From: Gammaproteobacteria bacterium
Lineage (GTDB): Bacteria; Pseudomonadota; Gammaproteobacteria; Steroidobacterales; Steroidobacteraceae
Assembly: GCA_005878835.1 (NCBI GenBank)
Contig: VBMV01000055.1
Location: forward strand, 1-64,000
Length of the DNA: 64,000 nucleotides
Direction of reading: 5' to 3'
A program made the position numbers and the translations under genes. The notes below the pieces were generated by a model that was not told where the DNA came from, ran no database searches, and saw nothing but the letters and a program-made list of their open reading frames with translations. The first letter of the stretch is position 1; each line of letters starts with the position of its first letter. Below are positions 46,492 to 55,850 of the stretch, piece after piece.

Positions 46492-46986
46492 ATGATGACT
46501 GGCAGCGTTCTCGACATCCTGATCTACGTCTTCGACCGTTACATGCTCGAAGCGCCCCCGCAAGTGCCCGAGCGTGAGGAGCTGGCGCGCGATCTGGAAC
46601 GGGCGGGCTTCGGGCGCGCCAACGTCGAGCGGGCGCTCGACTGGCTCACCGAGCTCGCCTTCGGACAGCAGCGGCCAGCGCTGCCGCCGACGGCGCGTGA
46701 CGGCGCCGCGCCGCGCGGCGTGCGGGTTTTTGCCGACAGTGAGCTGCTGCGCCTGTCGTCGCAGTGCCGCGGGTTGTTGTTGACGCTGGAGCGCGCGCGT
46801 GTCATCACGCCGCAACAGCGCGAGATCGTGATCGAACGCATGCTGGCGCTGGAAGCCGACGAGCCCGACACCGAGCAGCTGAAGTGGGTCGTGCTCATGG
46901 TGCTCTCGAGTCAGCCCGGGAGTGAGCTGGCGGTCGAGCGGCTCGGCGGTCTGGTGGCGGATGTGCGCACCCATGCTCCGCATTGA
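46492..46986 (+). CDS. smg: Smg/DUF494 family protein
   Basis: A 164-residue cytoplasmic protein: SVLDILIYVFDRYM at the start, ERALDWLTELAFG, a central GVRVFADSELLRLSSQCRG and the C-terminal QLKWVVLMVLSSQPG. This is the Smg (DUF494) pattern, a gene found next to dprA and topA in many gammaproteobacteria. Its function is unknown. It follows the dprA stop directly (46491/46492). Confidence 0.92.
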   Translation: MMTGSVLDILIYVFDRYMLEAPPQVPEREELARDLERAGFGRANVERALDWLTELAFGQQRPALPPTARDGAAPRGVRVFADSELLRLSSQCRGLLLTLERARVITPQQREIVIERMLALEADEPDTEQLKWVVLMVLSSQPGSELAVERLGGLVADVRTHAPH

Positions 46987-47018
46987 GCGCGCCGCGGCGC
47001 CGCGAGGTGAGGTCAGGT

Positions 47019-47040
47019 CCGCGGCTCGTCCGCGGTTTTT
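47019..47040 (+). terminator. Terminator-like hairpin before topA
   Basis: CCGCGG (47019-47024), loop CTCGT, CCGCGG (47030-47035) and then TTTTT form a short GC-only stem followed by a T run. It lies 33 bases after smg and before topA. The stem is only 6 bp, so strength is moderate. Confidence 0.6.
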
Positions 47041-47071
47041 CGTCTCAGGCGCGAGTGTTTTTACCTAACTC

Positions 47072-49696
47072 ATGGCAGACAATCTGGTCATAGTCGAATC
47101 GCCCGCCAAGGCCAAGACGATCAAGAAGTATCTGGGCCGCGATTTCGAGGTGCTCGCCTCCTACGGGCACGTGCGTGACCTGGTGCCCAAGGAGGGCGCG
47201 GTCGATCCCGACGACGGCTTCCGGATGAAGTACCAGCTGCTCGACAAGAACGAGCGGCACGTCGAGGCCATCGCGCGCGCGCTGCACAAGGCGAAGGCGC
47301 TGTATCTGGCGACCGACCCGGATCGCGAGGGCGAGGCGATCGCCTGGCACCTCAAGGAGATCCTGCAGGCGCGCGGCGATCTCGACGGCAAGGACGTGCA
47401 TCGCGTGGTGTTCTACGAAATCACGCGCAACGCCATCCGCGCGGCGGTCGGGCAGCCGCGCGGACTGTCGCTCGAGCTCGTCAACGCCCAGCAGGCGCGC
47501 CGCGCGCTCGACTATCTGGTCGGCTTCAATCTTTCCCCGCTCTTGTGGAAGAAGGTGCGCCGCGGACTGTCGGCGGGGCGCGTGCAGAGCCCGGCGCTGC
47601 GCATGATCTGCGAGCGCGAGGAGGAGATCGGCGCGTTCCTGGCGCAGGAGTACTGGACCATCGAGGGCGAGGGGGCGCACGGTGAGCAGTCCTTCCCGCT
47701 GAAGCTGCTGGAGTATCGCGGCGGCAAGGTCGAGCAGTTCAGCTTCACCAACGAAACCGAAGCGCGCGAGGTCGAGCGCGCCATCCGCGCGGCGGCCGGC
47801 GCCGCTGGCGGCGGCGAGTTGCGCGTGCTGGCGATCGATCGCAAGCAGCGCCGCCGCAATCCGGCCCCGCCCTTCACCACCTCGACGCTGCAGCAGGAGG
47901 CGGCCCGCAAGCTCGGCTTCAATGCCCGGCGCACCATGCGTCTCGCGCAGCAGCTGTACGAGGGCCAGGATCTGGGCGAAGGCAGCGTCGGCCTCATCAC
48001 CTACATGCGCACCGACTCGGTGTCACTCGCCGCCGAAGCGGTGGGCGAGATACGCGCAGTGGCCGCGCGGCTTTACGGTCAGCAGGAGGTCGCGGAGGAG
48101 CCGCGCATCTACAAGACCAAGTCGAAGAATGCACAGGAGGCGCACGAGGCCATCCGCCCCACCTCGGCGGCGATCACGCCGGCGGAGGTGGAGGGCAGGA
48201 TCGAGGATGACCTCTCCCGCCTCTACGCCCTGATCTGGAAGCGCGCAGTGGCCTCGCAGATGAGTCACGCGCTGTTCGACACCGTCGCCGTGGACCTGCT
48301 CGCCGGGCCCGACGGGGCGCAGCGTCACCTGCTGCGCGCCAACGGCTCGACGCTGGTGAAGCCCGGCTTCATGTCGGTGTACCAGGAAGGCACCGATGAC
48401 GCCCTGGCCGCGGACGATTCCGATCACGTGCTGCCGCCGATGAGCGAAGGCGATGCGGTGCAGCTCACCGCGCTCGCCGCCAACCAGCATTTCACCGAGC
48501 CGCCGCCGCGCTACAGCGAGGCCTCACTGGTCAAGGCGCTGGAGGAGCACGGCATCGGCCGCCCCTCGACCTATGCGAGCATCATCTCCACGCTGCAGGA
48601 TCGCGAATACGTCGAGATGGACAGCCGGCGCTTCGTGCCGACCGACATCGGCAAGATCGTCAACCGCTTCCTCACCCATCACTTCCATCGCTACGTCGAG
48701 TACGGCTTCACCGCGGCGATGGAGGACGAGCTGGACGCGGTGTCGCGCGGCGAGGAAGAGTGGACCACCCCGCTCGACAAGTTCTGGAAGCCCTTCATCC
48801 ACCAGGTCGAGAAGATCGAGCGCACCGTCACGCGCGAGCAGGTGGCGCAGGCGCGCGAGCTCGGCCGGGACCCCGCCACCGGCAAGCCGATCGCCGTGCG
48901 CATGGGCCGCTACGGCCCGTTCGTGCAGATCGGCACCAAGGACGATGAGGAGAAGCCGCGCTTCGCGGGCCTGCGCCCGGGGCAGAAGATGGATGCGATC
49001 ACGCTCGCCGACGCCATGGAGCTGTTCAAGTTGCCGCGCACGCTCGGGGAAACCGCGCACGGGGAAACCATCCTCGCCAACGTCGGGCGTTTCGGCCCGT
49101 ACGTGAAGTACGGCAGCAAGTACGCCTCGCTGAAGGAGGACGACCCGTACACCGTGACGCTCGAGCGGGCGCGCGAGGTGATACGCCTGAAGCAGGAAGC
49201 GGACGCCAATCGCATCATCCAGGACTTCCCCGCCGAAGGCATCCAGGTGCTCAACGGCCGCTACGGCCCGTACATCACCGATCGCAAGAAGAACGCCAAG
49301 ATACCCAAGGACCGCGACCCCAAGGCCCTCACGCTCGAGGAATGCCGCGCGCTGCTCGCGGCGGCGCCCGAGCGCGGCGCACGCTTCGGACGCTGGGGCA
49401 AGGGCAAGCGTGCCGCCACTGCCGCGCCGGCGGACGGCGCGGGCGCGCCGCAGGCGCCCGCAACAGGCGCGCGAGTGGCTGGTGCCGGCAGGAAAAGCGC
49501 GCGCGGCGTGCGCGCGCAGCCCGTGGCCGCGGCCCATCTGTCGGCCGCGCCTGCCCCGGCAGCCAAACCCAAGGCCGGGGCCCACGCCGCCCGCAAGCCG
49601 CGCGCGCGCGCCAGGAGCGCGGCCCGCAAGGCCCCCGCCGGCAAGTTGCGGCCCACGGCTCCGGCGGCCAACGGCCGCGCGCGGCGCCTCAAGTAG
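47072..49696 (+). CDS. topA: DNA topoisomerase I with basic C-terminal tail
   Basis: An 874-residue type IA topoisomerase that relaxes negative supercoils. The TOPRIM domain opens LVIVESPAKAKTIKKYL with the DPDREGE acidic motif. The nucleophile is Tyr311 in LITYMRTDS. C-terminal Topo_C repeats (GRYGPFVQIG, GRFGPYVKYG, GRYGPYITD) replace the zinc ribbons found in E. coli TopA; the C-terminal third has no CxxC pairs. From about residue 780 an Ala/Lys/Arg/Pro-rich tail of some 95 residues extends the protein, as in some actinobacterial enzymes where it aids processivity. The start is ATG at 47072. Confidence 0.95.
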   Translation: MADNLVIVESPAKAKTIKKYLGRDFEVLASYGHVRDLVPKEGAVDPDDGFRMKYQLLDKNERHVEAIARALHKAKALYLATDPDREGEAIAWHLKEILQARGDLDGKDVHRVVFYEITRNAIRAAVGQPRGLSLELVNAQQARRALDYLVGFNLSPLLWKKVRRGLSAGRVQSPALRMICEREEEIGAFLAQEYWTIEGEGAHGEQSFPLKLLEYRGGKVEQFSFTNETEAREVERAIRAAAGAAGGGELRVLAIDRKQRRRNPAPPFTTSTLQQEAARKLGFNARRTMRLAQQLYEGQDLGEGSVGLITYMRTDSVSLAAEAVGEIRAVAARLYGQQEVAEEPRIYKTKSKNAQEAHEAIRPTSAAITPAEVEGRIEDDLSRLYALIWKRAVASQMSHALFDTVAVDLLAGPDGAQRHLLRANGSTLVKPGFMSVYQEGTDDALAADDSDHVLPPMSEGDAVQLTALAANQHFTEPPPRYSEASLVKALEEHGIGRPSTYASIISTLQDREYVEMDSRRFVPTDIGKIVNRFLTHHFHRYVEYGFTAAMEDELDAVSRGEEEWTTPLDKFWKPFIHQVEKIERTVTREQVAQARELGRDPATGKPIAVRMGRYGPFVQIGTKDDEEKPRFAGLRPGQKMDAITLADAMELFKLPRTLGETAHGETILANVGRFGPYVKYGSKYASLKEDDPYTVTLERAREVIRLKQEADANRIIQDFPAEGIQVLNGRYGPYITDRKKNAKIPKDRDPKALTLEECRALLAAAPERGARFGRWGKGKRAATAAPADGAGAPQAPATGARVAGAGRKSARGVRAQPVAAAHLSAAPAPAAKPKAGAHAARKPRARARSAARKAPAGKLRPTAPAANGRARRLK

Positions 49697-49706
49697 CGCA
49701 CGCGCC

Positions 49707-50549
49707 TCACGCGCCCGCCAGAAAGCGCTCGATCGCCGCGACGCAGCCGGGCTCATCGAGCAGCGGCGCGTGGCCGCGATTGGCAACGGTGAGCACCTCG
49801 AGGCCGGGCCGCTCGCGCTGCATGCGTGCGAGCGTCGTCACGCTCAGGATGTCCGAGTGCGCGCCGCGGATGACGAGGATCGGCACCCGCGCGAGCGAGC
49901 GCCACAACGGCCACAGATCCGGCGCGGCCGCGGCGCTGCTCTTGAGCGGCTCGCGGATCAGCGGGTCGGCGTCCACCTCCGGCACCCCCTGGGCGTTGGC
50001 GCGGTAGCTGAGGCGTGCGATCTCATCCCAGCGCGCATCGCTCAGGTTGGGCCAGGCGGCTGCGTAGTCGGCGCGCAGCTGCGCGATGGCCTCGGGCCAG
50101 CTGCGCACCGGCGCGGCCTGGCCGGCGTAGCCGCGGATGCGCTCGAGCCCCGCGGGGTCGACTTGCGGGCCGACGTCGTTGAGCACGATGCGTGAGACGA
50201 GCTTGGGGTGCGTCGCCGCCAGCAGCATCGCCATGAGGCCGCCCATGGAGGTGCCGATGATGCTCACGCGGGCCGCGCCCAGACCTGCGAGCAGCGTCAG
50301 CACGTCCTGCAGGTACACCGGGATCTGGTAGTTGTTGAAATTCGGATCGCGCGCCGAGAAGCCGCGGCCGCGCACGTCGGGCACGATGACGCGGTAGCGC
50401 GCGGCCAGCTGCGCCGCCAGCGCGCCGAAATCGCGGCTGTTGCGCATCAGCCCGTGCAGGCACAGCACCACCGGTGAGTCCGCGGCGGCGGCGTACACAC
50501 GGCTGTAGAGCCTCAGGCCATCGTGGCTGTCGAACCAGTACTCGGCCAA
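49707..50549 (-). CDS. Alpha/beta hydrolase
   Basis: A 280-residue alpha/beta-hydrolase. The nucleophile elbow is GTSMGG (Ser nucleophile), with the oxyanion segment VVLCLHGLMRNSRDFG and a late VANRGHAPLLDEPG carrying the catalytic His. An Asp in GAHSD or nearby would complete the triad. The substrate is unknown; small-molecule esters are likely. The start is TTG at 50549, preceded by a very strong AGGAGG site. The longer frame would overlap rlmJ on the other strand. The gene is divergent from rlmJ and convergent with topA. Confidence 0.88.
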   Translation of the reverse strand: MAEYWFDSHDGLRLYSRVYAAAADSPVVLCLHGLMRNSRDFGALAAQLAARYRVIVPDVRGRGFSARDPNFNNYQIPVYLQDVLTLLAGLGAARVSIIGTSMGGLMAMLLAATHPKLVSRIVLNDVGPQVDPAGLERIRGYAGQAAPVRSWPEAIAQLRADYAAAWPNLSDARWDEIARLSYRANAQGVPEVDADPLIREPLKSSAAAAPDLWPLWRSLARVPILVIRGAHSDILSVTTLARMQRERPGLEVLTVANRGHAPLLDEPGCVAAIERFLAGA

Positions 50550-50604
50550 GCGCGGCCTCCTTTCCCGAAGTGATACATTCCATCCGTCCGCACGATAGCA
50601 GGCC

Positions 50605-51465
50605 ATGAAGTACCGCCACAGCTTCCACGCCGGCAACTTCGCGGACGTGCACAAGCACGTGACGCTGCTGCAGCTGCTCACGGCGCTGAAGAAGAAGGAC
50701 AAGGGGTTCCTGTACCTCGATACCCACGCCGGCCGCGGCAGCTACGACCTGTCGAGCCCCTCGGCCGAGGCGGCCGCAGGCATCGGGCGCTTCGCGAGCC
50801 TCGAGCCCAGCGCGCCGGAGTTGCGCCGGTACGCCGCGCTGCTCACGCAGTTTCGCGCCCGCCGCGGGCAGCGGCACCTGTACCCGGGCTCGCCGCTGAT
50901 CGCGGCGAGTGAGCTGCGGCCGCAGGACCGCGCGGTGCTCATCGAGTTCCTGGGCGCGGAAGCGCGTGCGCTCGAGGCCGCGCTCGGCAGCCTCGCGCCA
51001 GCCCCCGGCGGCGCCCCGCGCAGTGTGCGCATCGAGCGCGGCGATGGCTTCGAGCGGCTGCGGGCCTGGCTGCCGCCGCGCGAGCGGCGCGGGCTCACCT
51101 TCATCGACCCGCCGTACGAGCACACCGAGCAGGACTTCGGGCAGGTCACCGCCGCGCTCGCCGAAGGGTTGCGCCGCTTTCCCACCGGCGTGTTCGCGGC
51201 CTGGTATCCGATCAAGGACGAGCGCCGCACCGCCCTGTGGCAGGCCGACTGCGCGCGCACCCTGCGGGCGCCGGCGCTGGTGTGCGAGCTGTGGCTGTAC
51301 CCGCGCGACTCGCAGGTCGGGCTCAACGGCTCGGGCCTGCTGATCGCAAACCCGCCCTACCTCACGCTCGAGCGCCTGCAGGCCTGGCTGCCGGAGCTCG
51401 GGTCGGCACTGGCCGTGGGGCCCTGCGGGGGCGCGAGTGCGCGGATGCTGTCACAATCCCCCTGA
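50605..51465 (+). CDS. rlmJ: 23S rRNA A2030 N6-methyltransferase
   Basis: A 286-residue enzyme. It begins KYRHSFHAGNFADVHKHVTL, the RlmJ N-terminal signature, continues LYLDTHAGRGSYDLSS, and has the catalytic TFIDPPYEHTEQDF with the N6-adenine DPPY motif. It modifies A2030 of 23S rRNA. The start is ATG at 50605. The stop overlaps the aroE start by one base. Confidence 0.94.
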   Translation: MKYRHSFHAGNFADVHKHVTLLQLLTALKKKDKGFLYLDTHAGRGSYDLSSPSAEAAAGIGRFASLEPSAPELRRYAALLTQFRARRGQRHLYPGSPLIAASELRPQDRAVLIEFLGAEARALEAALGSLAPAPGGAPRSVRIERGDGFERLRAWLPPRERRGLTFIDPPYEHTEQDFGQVTAALAEGLRRFPTGVFAAWYPIKDERRTALWQADCARTLRAPALVCELWLYPRDSQVGLNGSGLLIANPPYLTLERLQAWLPELGSALAVGPCGGASARMLSQSP

Positions 51466-52301
51466 TGGGCAGCGCGCTGGATCAGTACGGGGTCGTCGGC
51501 CATCCGGTCGGTCACAGCCTCTCGCCGTTCATTCACGGCATGTTTGCCCGTGAGACCGGTCAGAGGATCAGCTACCGCCTCTACGACGTGCCGCCCGCCG
51601 AGTTTCACCAGCGCGTGCGCGCGTTCTTCGCGCAGGGCGGCCGTGGCCTGAACGTGACCCTGCCTCACAAGATCGCGGCGGTGGAGGTGGCGCATGAGCT
51701 GACGCCCCGCGCCGCGTACGCCGCGGCGGTGAACACCCTCGCGGCGCGCCCCGACGGCATCCTCGGCGACAACACCGACGGCGCCGGCCTGGTGCGCGAC
51801 CTGTGCGACAACCTCGGAGTGGCCATTACGCACCGCCGGGTGCTCATCATCGGGGCAGGCGGCGCGACCCGCGGGATCCTGGGCCCGCTGCTGGGCCGCG
51901 GGCCGGAGCTGCTGGTGATCGCCAACCGCACAGCGCAGCGCGCCCACGCGCTCGCCGCGGCGTTCAGCGAGCTGGGCGTCGTGCGCGGCGTGGCTTTCCC
52001 CGAGCTGACGGACGCGCCCTTCGACCTGATCGTCAATGCCACCTCCGCCAGCCTCGCCGGTGAGCTGCCGCCCTTCCCGCCGGCGGTCATCGGTCCGCAG
52101 ACGGTGTGCTACGACCTGGCCTACGGCAGCTCCGCGACCGCCTTCCTCGAGTGGGCCACGCGCCAGGGGTGCGCGCGGGCGCTGCAGGGCTGGGGCATGC
52201 TGGTGGAGCAGGCCGCGGAGTCGTTTCGGGTGTGGCGCGGCATACGTCCCGACACCGCGCAGGTGCTGGCCGCGCTCAAGGAGCGTGGCGAGAGCGCCTG
52301 A
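51465..52301 (+). CDS. aroE: Shikimate dehydrogenase
   Basis: A 278-residue NADPH-dependent enzyme that reduces 3-dehydroshikimate in aromatic amino acid synthesis. Substrate-binding motifs are GVVGHPVGHSLSPFIHGMF and LNVTLPHKIAA with the catalytic Lys, then GDNTDGAGLVRDL. The NADP site is VLIIGAGGATRGILGPLL with NRTAQRA. The C-terminal GWGMLVEQAAESF closes the fold. The ATG at 51465 shares a base with the rlmJ stop. It ends close to convergent gor, with a repeat of the gor terminus in the gap. Confidence 0.95.
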   Translation: MGSALDQYGVVGHPVGHSLSPFIHGMFARETGQRISYRLYDVPPAEFHQRVRAFFAQGGRGLNVTLPHKIAAVEVAHELTPRAAYAAAVNTLAARPDGILGDNTDGAGLVRDLCDNLGVAITHRRVLIIGAGGATRGILGPLLGRGPELLVIANRTAQRAHALAAAFSELGVVRGVAFPELTDAPFDLIVNATSASLAGELPPFPPAVIGPQTVCYDLAYGSSATAFLEWATRQGCARALQGWGMLVEQAAESFRVWRGIRPDTAQVLAALKERGESA

Positions 52302-52305
52302 GTGC

Positions 52306-52334
52306 TCAGCGCATGGTGACGAATTCCTCCGCTG
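52306..52334. repeat. Duplicate of the gor 3' end (outer copy)
   Basis: These 29 bases match 52339-52367 with three differences. Read on the minus strand, both copies encode AEEFVTMR plus a TGA stop. The inner copy is the actual end of gor and this outer copy lies directly beyond the stop, in the gap to aroE. Confidence 0.9.
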
Positions 52335-52338
52335 GGGA

Positions 52339-53691
52339 TCATCGCATGGTGACGAACTCCTCCGCAGAGGTTGGATGTATCGCCACCGTGTCGTCGAAGT
52401 CCTTCTTGGTCGCCCCCATGCGCACCGCCACCGCAAACCCCTGCAGCATCTCGTCCGCGCCCGCGCCCACGACGTGCAGGCCGACGATGCGCTGCTCGGG
52501 GCCCGCGGTCACGAGCTTCATCTCGCAGCGCCGCTTGGCCGTGCTGAGGGCGTGATACAGCGGCACGAAGCTGGATCTGAACACCGTGATGCTGTCGGCG
52601 CCGTAGCGCTCGCGGGCCGCCTTTTCGGTGAGCCCGACGGTGCCGATCGGCGGACGGCCGAAAATCACCGTCGGAATGTTCTCGTAATCCAGGTGCCGGT
52701 CGCTGTGAGCGCCAAACAGCCGGTCCGACAGCCGCCGGCCCGCCGCGATCGCCACCGGCGTGAGCTGCGCGCGCCCCGCCACGTCCCCGATGGCATAAAT
52801 CCCGGGCGCGCTGCTCGCCTGGTAGGTGTCGGTGGCGATGAAGCCCTGGATATCGAGCGCCACCCCGGCCTTGGGGAGCGCCAGGTCCTCCACCGCCGCC
52901 ATCCGTCCGACCGCCCACAGCACGCAATCGAACGGGCCCAGACCCCGGCCGTCGCGCGCGGTGAGCTCGAGCGCGCCGCCGGCGCCGCGCGCCAGCGCCG
53001 CGGGCGAGGCGTGCGTGACGATCTGCACGCCCTCCTCGCGCAGCATGTCGAGCGTCGCCTCGCCGAGCATGTCGTCGAAGCTCTTCAGCGCCGTGTCGCC
53101 GCGCAGCACCAGCGTGGTGCCGGCCCCGAGGCCGGCGAAAATGCCGGCGAGCTCGACGGCGATGTAACTGCTGCCCACGACCGCGACGCGCCGCGGGCAC
53201 TCGGGGAGCTCGAAGAAGCCGTCGGAGGTGATGCCGAGCTCGGCGCCGGGAATCAGGGGCCGGCGCGGCCGCCCACCGGTGGCGAGGATGAGGTGCGGGG
53301 CCTGCAGGCGGCGCCCGGCGGCCGTGACCGAGTGCTCATCGAGGAGGCTCGCCCGGGCGCGTACCAGCTCGATCTTGTGGCGCGCCAGGTTCGCGGCGTA
53401 CGCCTCGTTCAGCTTGAGGATGTAGGCGTCGCGCCGTTGCTTGAGCAAGGCCCAGTCGTGCCCGGCGACCTGCAACCGGAAACCGTAGTCCGGGGCGTCG
53501 TGCAGCGCGCCGCCCAGATCGGCCGCGTTCCAGTTGATCTTCTTCGGCACGCAGCCGACGTTCACGCAGGTGCCGCCCAGGCGGCCGGATTCCACCAGCA
53601 CCACCCGCGCGCCGTATTCGGCGGCGCGCTGCGCTGCGGCCAGCCCGCCGCTGCCGCCGCCGATCACCACCAGGTCGAATTTCTCGCTCAT
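52339..53691 (-). CDS. gor: Glutathione-disulfide reductase
   Basis: A 450-residue FAD-dependent enzyme that uses NADPH to reduce oxidised glutathione. The FAD motif is [20 protein letters not shown], the redox-active disulfide is in [13 protein letters not shown], and the NADPH motif is [19 protein letters not shown]. The C-terminal dimer domain has [18 protein letters not shown] and the HPTSAEEF catalytic His. The start is ATG at 53691. The 3' end, encoding AEEFVTMR and stop, is repeated just downstream at 52306-52334. Confidence 0.92.
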   Translation of the reverse strand: MSEKFDLVVIGGGSGGLAAAQRAAEYGARVVLVESGRLGGTCVNVGCVPKKINWNAADLGGALHDAPDYGFRLQVAGHDWALLKQRRDAYILKLNEAYAANLARHKIELVRARASLLDEHSVTAAGRRLQAPHLILATGGRPRRPLIPGAELGITSDGFFELPECPRRVAVVGSSYIAVELAGIFAGLGAGTTLVLRGDTALKSFDDMLGEATLDMLREEGVQIVTHASPAALARGAGGALELTARDGRGLGPFDCVLWAVGRMAAVEDLALPKAGVALDIQGFIATDTYQASSAPGIYAIGDVAGRAQLTPVAIAAGRRLSDRLFGAHSDRHLDYENIPTVIFGRPPIGTVGLTEKAARERYGADSITVFRSSFVPLYHALSTAKRRCEMKLVTAGPEQRIVGLHVVGAGADEMLQGFAVAVRMGATKKDFDDTVAIHPTSAEEFVTMR

Positions 53692-53813
53692 ACACCCTCG
53701 AGCGCTTGGCCGACGCCATGTTATATGAGGATGCGCGGCTGCGGTTCCATCCCGCAGCGCCGGGCGCGCCCGGGGCCGCTACAATGGCGCCGACGTTCAC
53801 GCCGCGAAACCGC

Positions 53814-55850
53814 ATGGAAAACCCACTCCTCGGCGAGCAGCCGCTGCCGCAGTTCCTGCAGATCCGTCCCGAGCACGTCGAGCCGGCGGTGCGGGAAGTG
53901 CTGACGCAGAACCGCGCGCGCCTCGAGGCGCTCGCCTCACTGCCGCTACCCACCTTCGCGACGCTCATCGAGCCGCTCGAGGAGCTGCAGCACCGCATTG
54001 CGCGCACCTGGTCGCCCGTGAGTCACCTGAACGCGGTGCTCAATTCCGACGCCCTGCGCAGCGGCTACAACGCCTGCCTGCCGCTGCTGTCCGCCTACCA
54101 GACCGACCTCGCGCAGAGCGAGCCGCTGTTCCTCGCCTATCGCACGGTCGCCGACCAGGAGGGCGGCGCGCTCGCCCCGGTGCAGCGCCAGGTGATCGAG
54201 CATGCCCTGCGTGACTTTCGCCTCGCCGGGGTGGGTCTGCCTGCCGCACGCAAGGAGCGCTTCAAGTCCGCGATGCTCGAGCTCAGCCAGCTGCAGGCGA
54301 AGTTCGAGGAGAACGTGCTGGATGCCAGCAACGCCTGGACCCGCCACGTCGAGGATCCGCAGCAGCTGCGCGGACTGAACGACATGCTCATCGAGCAGGC
54401 GCGGCGCCGGGCGCACGAGCGCGGCGTGGCCGGCTGGGTCCTCGCCCTCGACCAGCCGACCTACGTCGCGGTGCTCACCGACGCCGAGTCCGAGAGCCTG
54501 CGCCGCGCCTTCTACGAGGCGTGGATGACGCGCGCCTCGGATTGCGGCCCGAGCGCCGGCCGCTGGGACAACTCGAACGTGATGGAAGAGATCCTGCGGC
54601 GGCGCCACGAGGCCGCGCGGCTGCTGGATTTTCGCAATTACACCGAGTACGCGCTCGCGACCCGCATGGCGCACAGCGTCGATGAAGTGCTCGGGTTCCT
54701 GCACGAGCTGGCGCGCGCCGCGCGCCCCGCGGCGCTCGGCGAGTTCGCCGAGCTCGAGGCGTTCGCCTGCCACCGGCTCGCCGCCTGGGACGTCGGCTTC
54801 CATGCCGAGCGGCTGCAGCGTGAGCGGTTCTCGGTGTCGCAGGAGCAATTGCGGCCGTACTTCCCGCTGCCGCGGGTGCTCACCGGACTGTTCGAGGTCG
54901 CCGAGCGGCTGTTCGGCGTGGCGGTGCGCGAGCGCGCCGGCGCCCCGGTGTGGCACCCGGACGTGCGCTTCTTCGAGATCGCAGACAGCGCCGGTGAGGC
55001 GGTCGGCAGCTTCTATCTGGACGCCTACGCGCGCCCCCACAAGCGTGCCGGCGCCTGGATGGACGAGTGCGTCGGCCGCAAGCGGCTCACCAGCGGCGCG
55101 GCGCTGCCGGTTGCCTACCTGGTGTGCAATTTCCTGCCGCCCGGGGCGGGGCGGCCGGCATTGCTGACGCACGACGACGTGCTCACCCTGTTCCACGAGT
55201 TCGGCCACGGTCTGCACCATCTGCTGACGCGGGTCGACTATCCGAGCCTCGCCGGCATCAACGGCGTGGCCTGGGACGCGGTGGAGCTGCCGAGCCAGTT
55301 CCTGGAGAACTACGCCTGGCACCCGGAGGTTCTGCAGCGCATCTCCGGGCACTTCGAGAGCGGTGCGCCGCTGCCCGCGCAGACACGGTCACGGCTGATC
55401 GCCACGCGCAGCTTCCACGCGGGGCTGCAGATGATGCGGCAGCTGGAATTCGCCCTGTTCGACTTGCGCCTCCACACCGAGTACTCGCCCGAGCGCGGCG
55501 CTCGCGTGCAGCAGCTGCTGCGCGAGGTCAGGGACGAGGCCGCCGTCGTGCCGGTGCCGGAGTGGAACCGCTTTGCGAACAGCTTCGGCCACATCTTCGC
55601 CGGCGGGTACGCCGCCGGCTACTACGGCTACAAGTGGGCGGAGGTGCTGGCGGCGGACGCCTTTGCCGCGTTCGAGGAAAGCGGAGTGTTCGACCGCGCG
55701 ACCGCACAGCGCTTTCTGGAGGCGATCCTCAGCCGCGGCGGCAGTCGTGACGCCCTGGAGGCGTTCATCGAGTTTCGCGGCCGCCGGCCGGACGTGGCGG
55801 CGCTGCTGAAGCAGCACGGCATCGTCGCCACGGGCGAGCTCGCCGCGTGA
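53814..55850 (+). CDS. prlC: Oligopeptidase A-like M3 metallopeptidase
   Basis: A 678-residue cytoplasmic zinc peptidase of the thimet/M3 family, close to the 680 residues of E. coli OpdA/PrlC. The zinc site is TLFHEFGHGLHH (HExxH), with the third ligand in NGVAWDAVELPSQ. ENYAWHPEVLQ and GYYGYKWAEVLAADAF are further family blocks. It degrades signal peptides and short peptides. The start is ATG at 53814 (MENPLLGEQPLPQF), which gives the standard N-terminus; in-frame ATGs at 53784 and 53706 would add residues absent from the family. Confidence 0.92.
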   Translation: MENPLLGEQPLPQFLQIRPEHVEPAVREVLTQNRARLEALASLPLPTFATLIEPLEELQHRIARTWSPVSHLNAVLNSDALRSGYNACLPLLSAYQTDLAQSEPLFLAYRTVADQEGGALAPVQRQVIEHALRDFRLAGVGLPAARKERFKSAMLELSQLQAKFEENVLDASNAWTRHVEDPQQLRGLNDMLIEQARRRAHERGVAGWVLALDQPTYVAVLTDAESESLRRAFYEAWMTRASDCGPSAGRWDNSNVMEEILRRRHEAARLLDFRNYTEYALATRMAHSVDEVLGFLHELARAARPAALGEFAELEAFACHRLAAWDVGFHAERLQRERFSVSQEQLRPYFPLPRVLTGLFEVAERLFGVAVRERAGAPVWHPDVRFFEIADSAGEAVGSFYLDAYARPHKRAGAWMDECVGRKRLTSGAALPVAYLVCNFLPPGAGRPALLTHDDVLTLFHEFGHGLHHLLTRVDYPSLAGINGVAWDAVELPSQFLENYAWHPEVLQRISGHFESGAPLPAQTRSRLIATRSFHAGLQMMRQLEFALFDLRLHTEYSPERGARVQQLLREVRDEAAVVPVPEWNRFANSFGHIFAGGYAAGYYGYKWAEVLAADAFAAFEESGVFDRATAQRFLEAILSRGGSRDALEAFIEFRGRRPDVAALLKQHGIVATGELAA

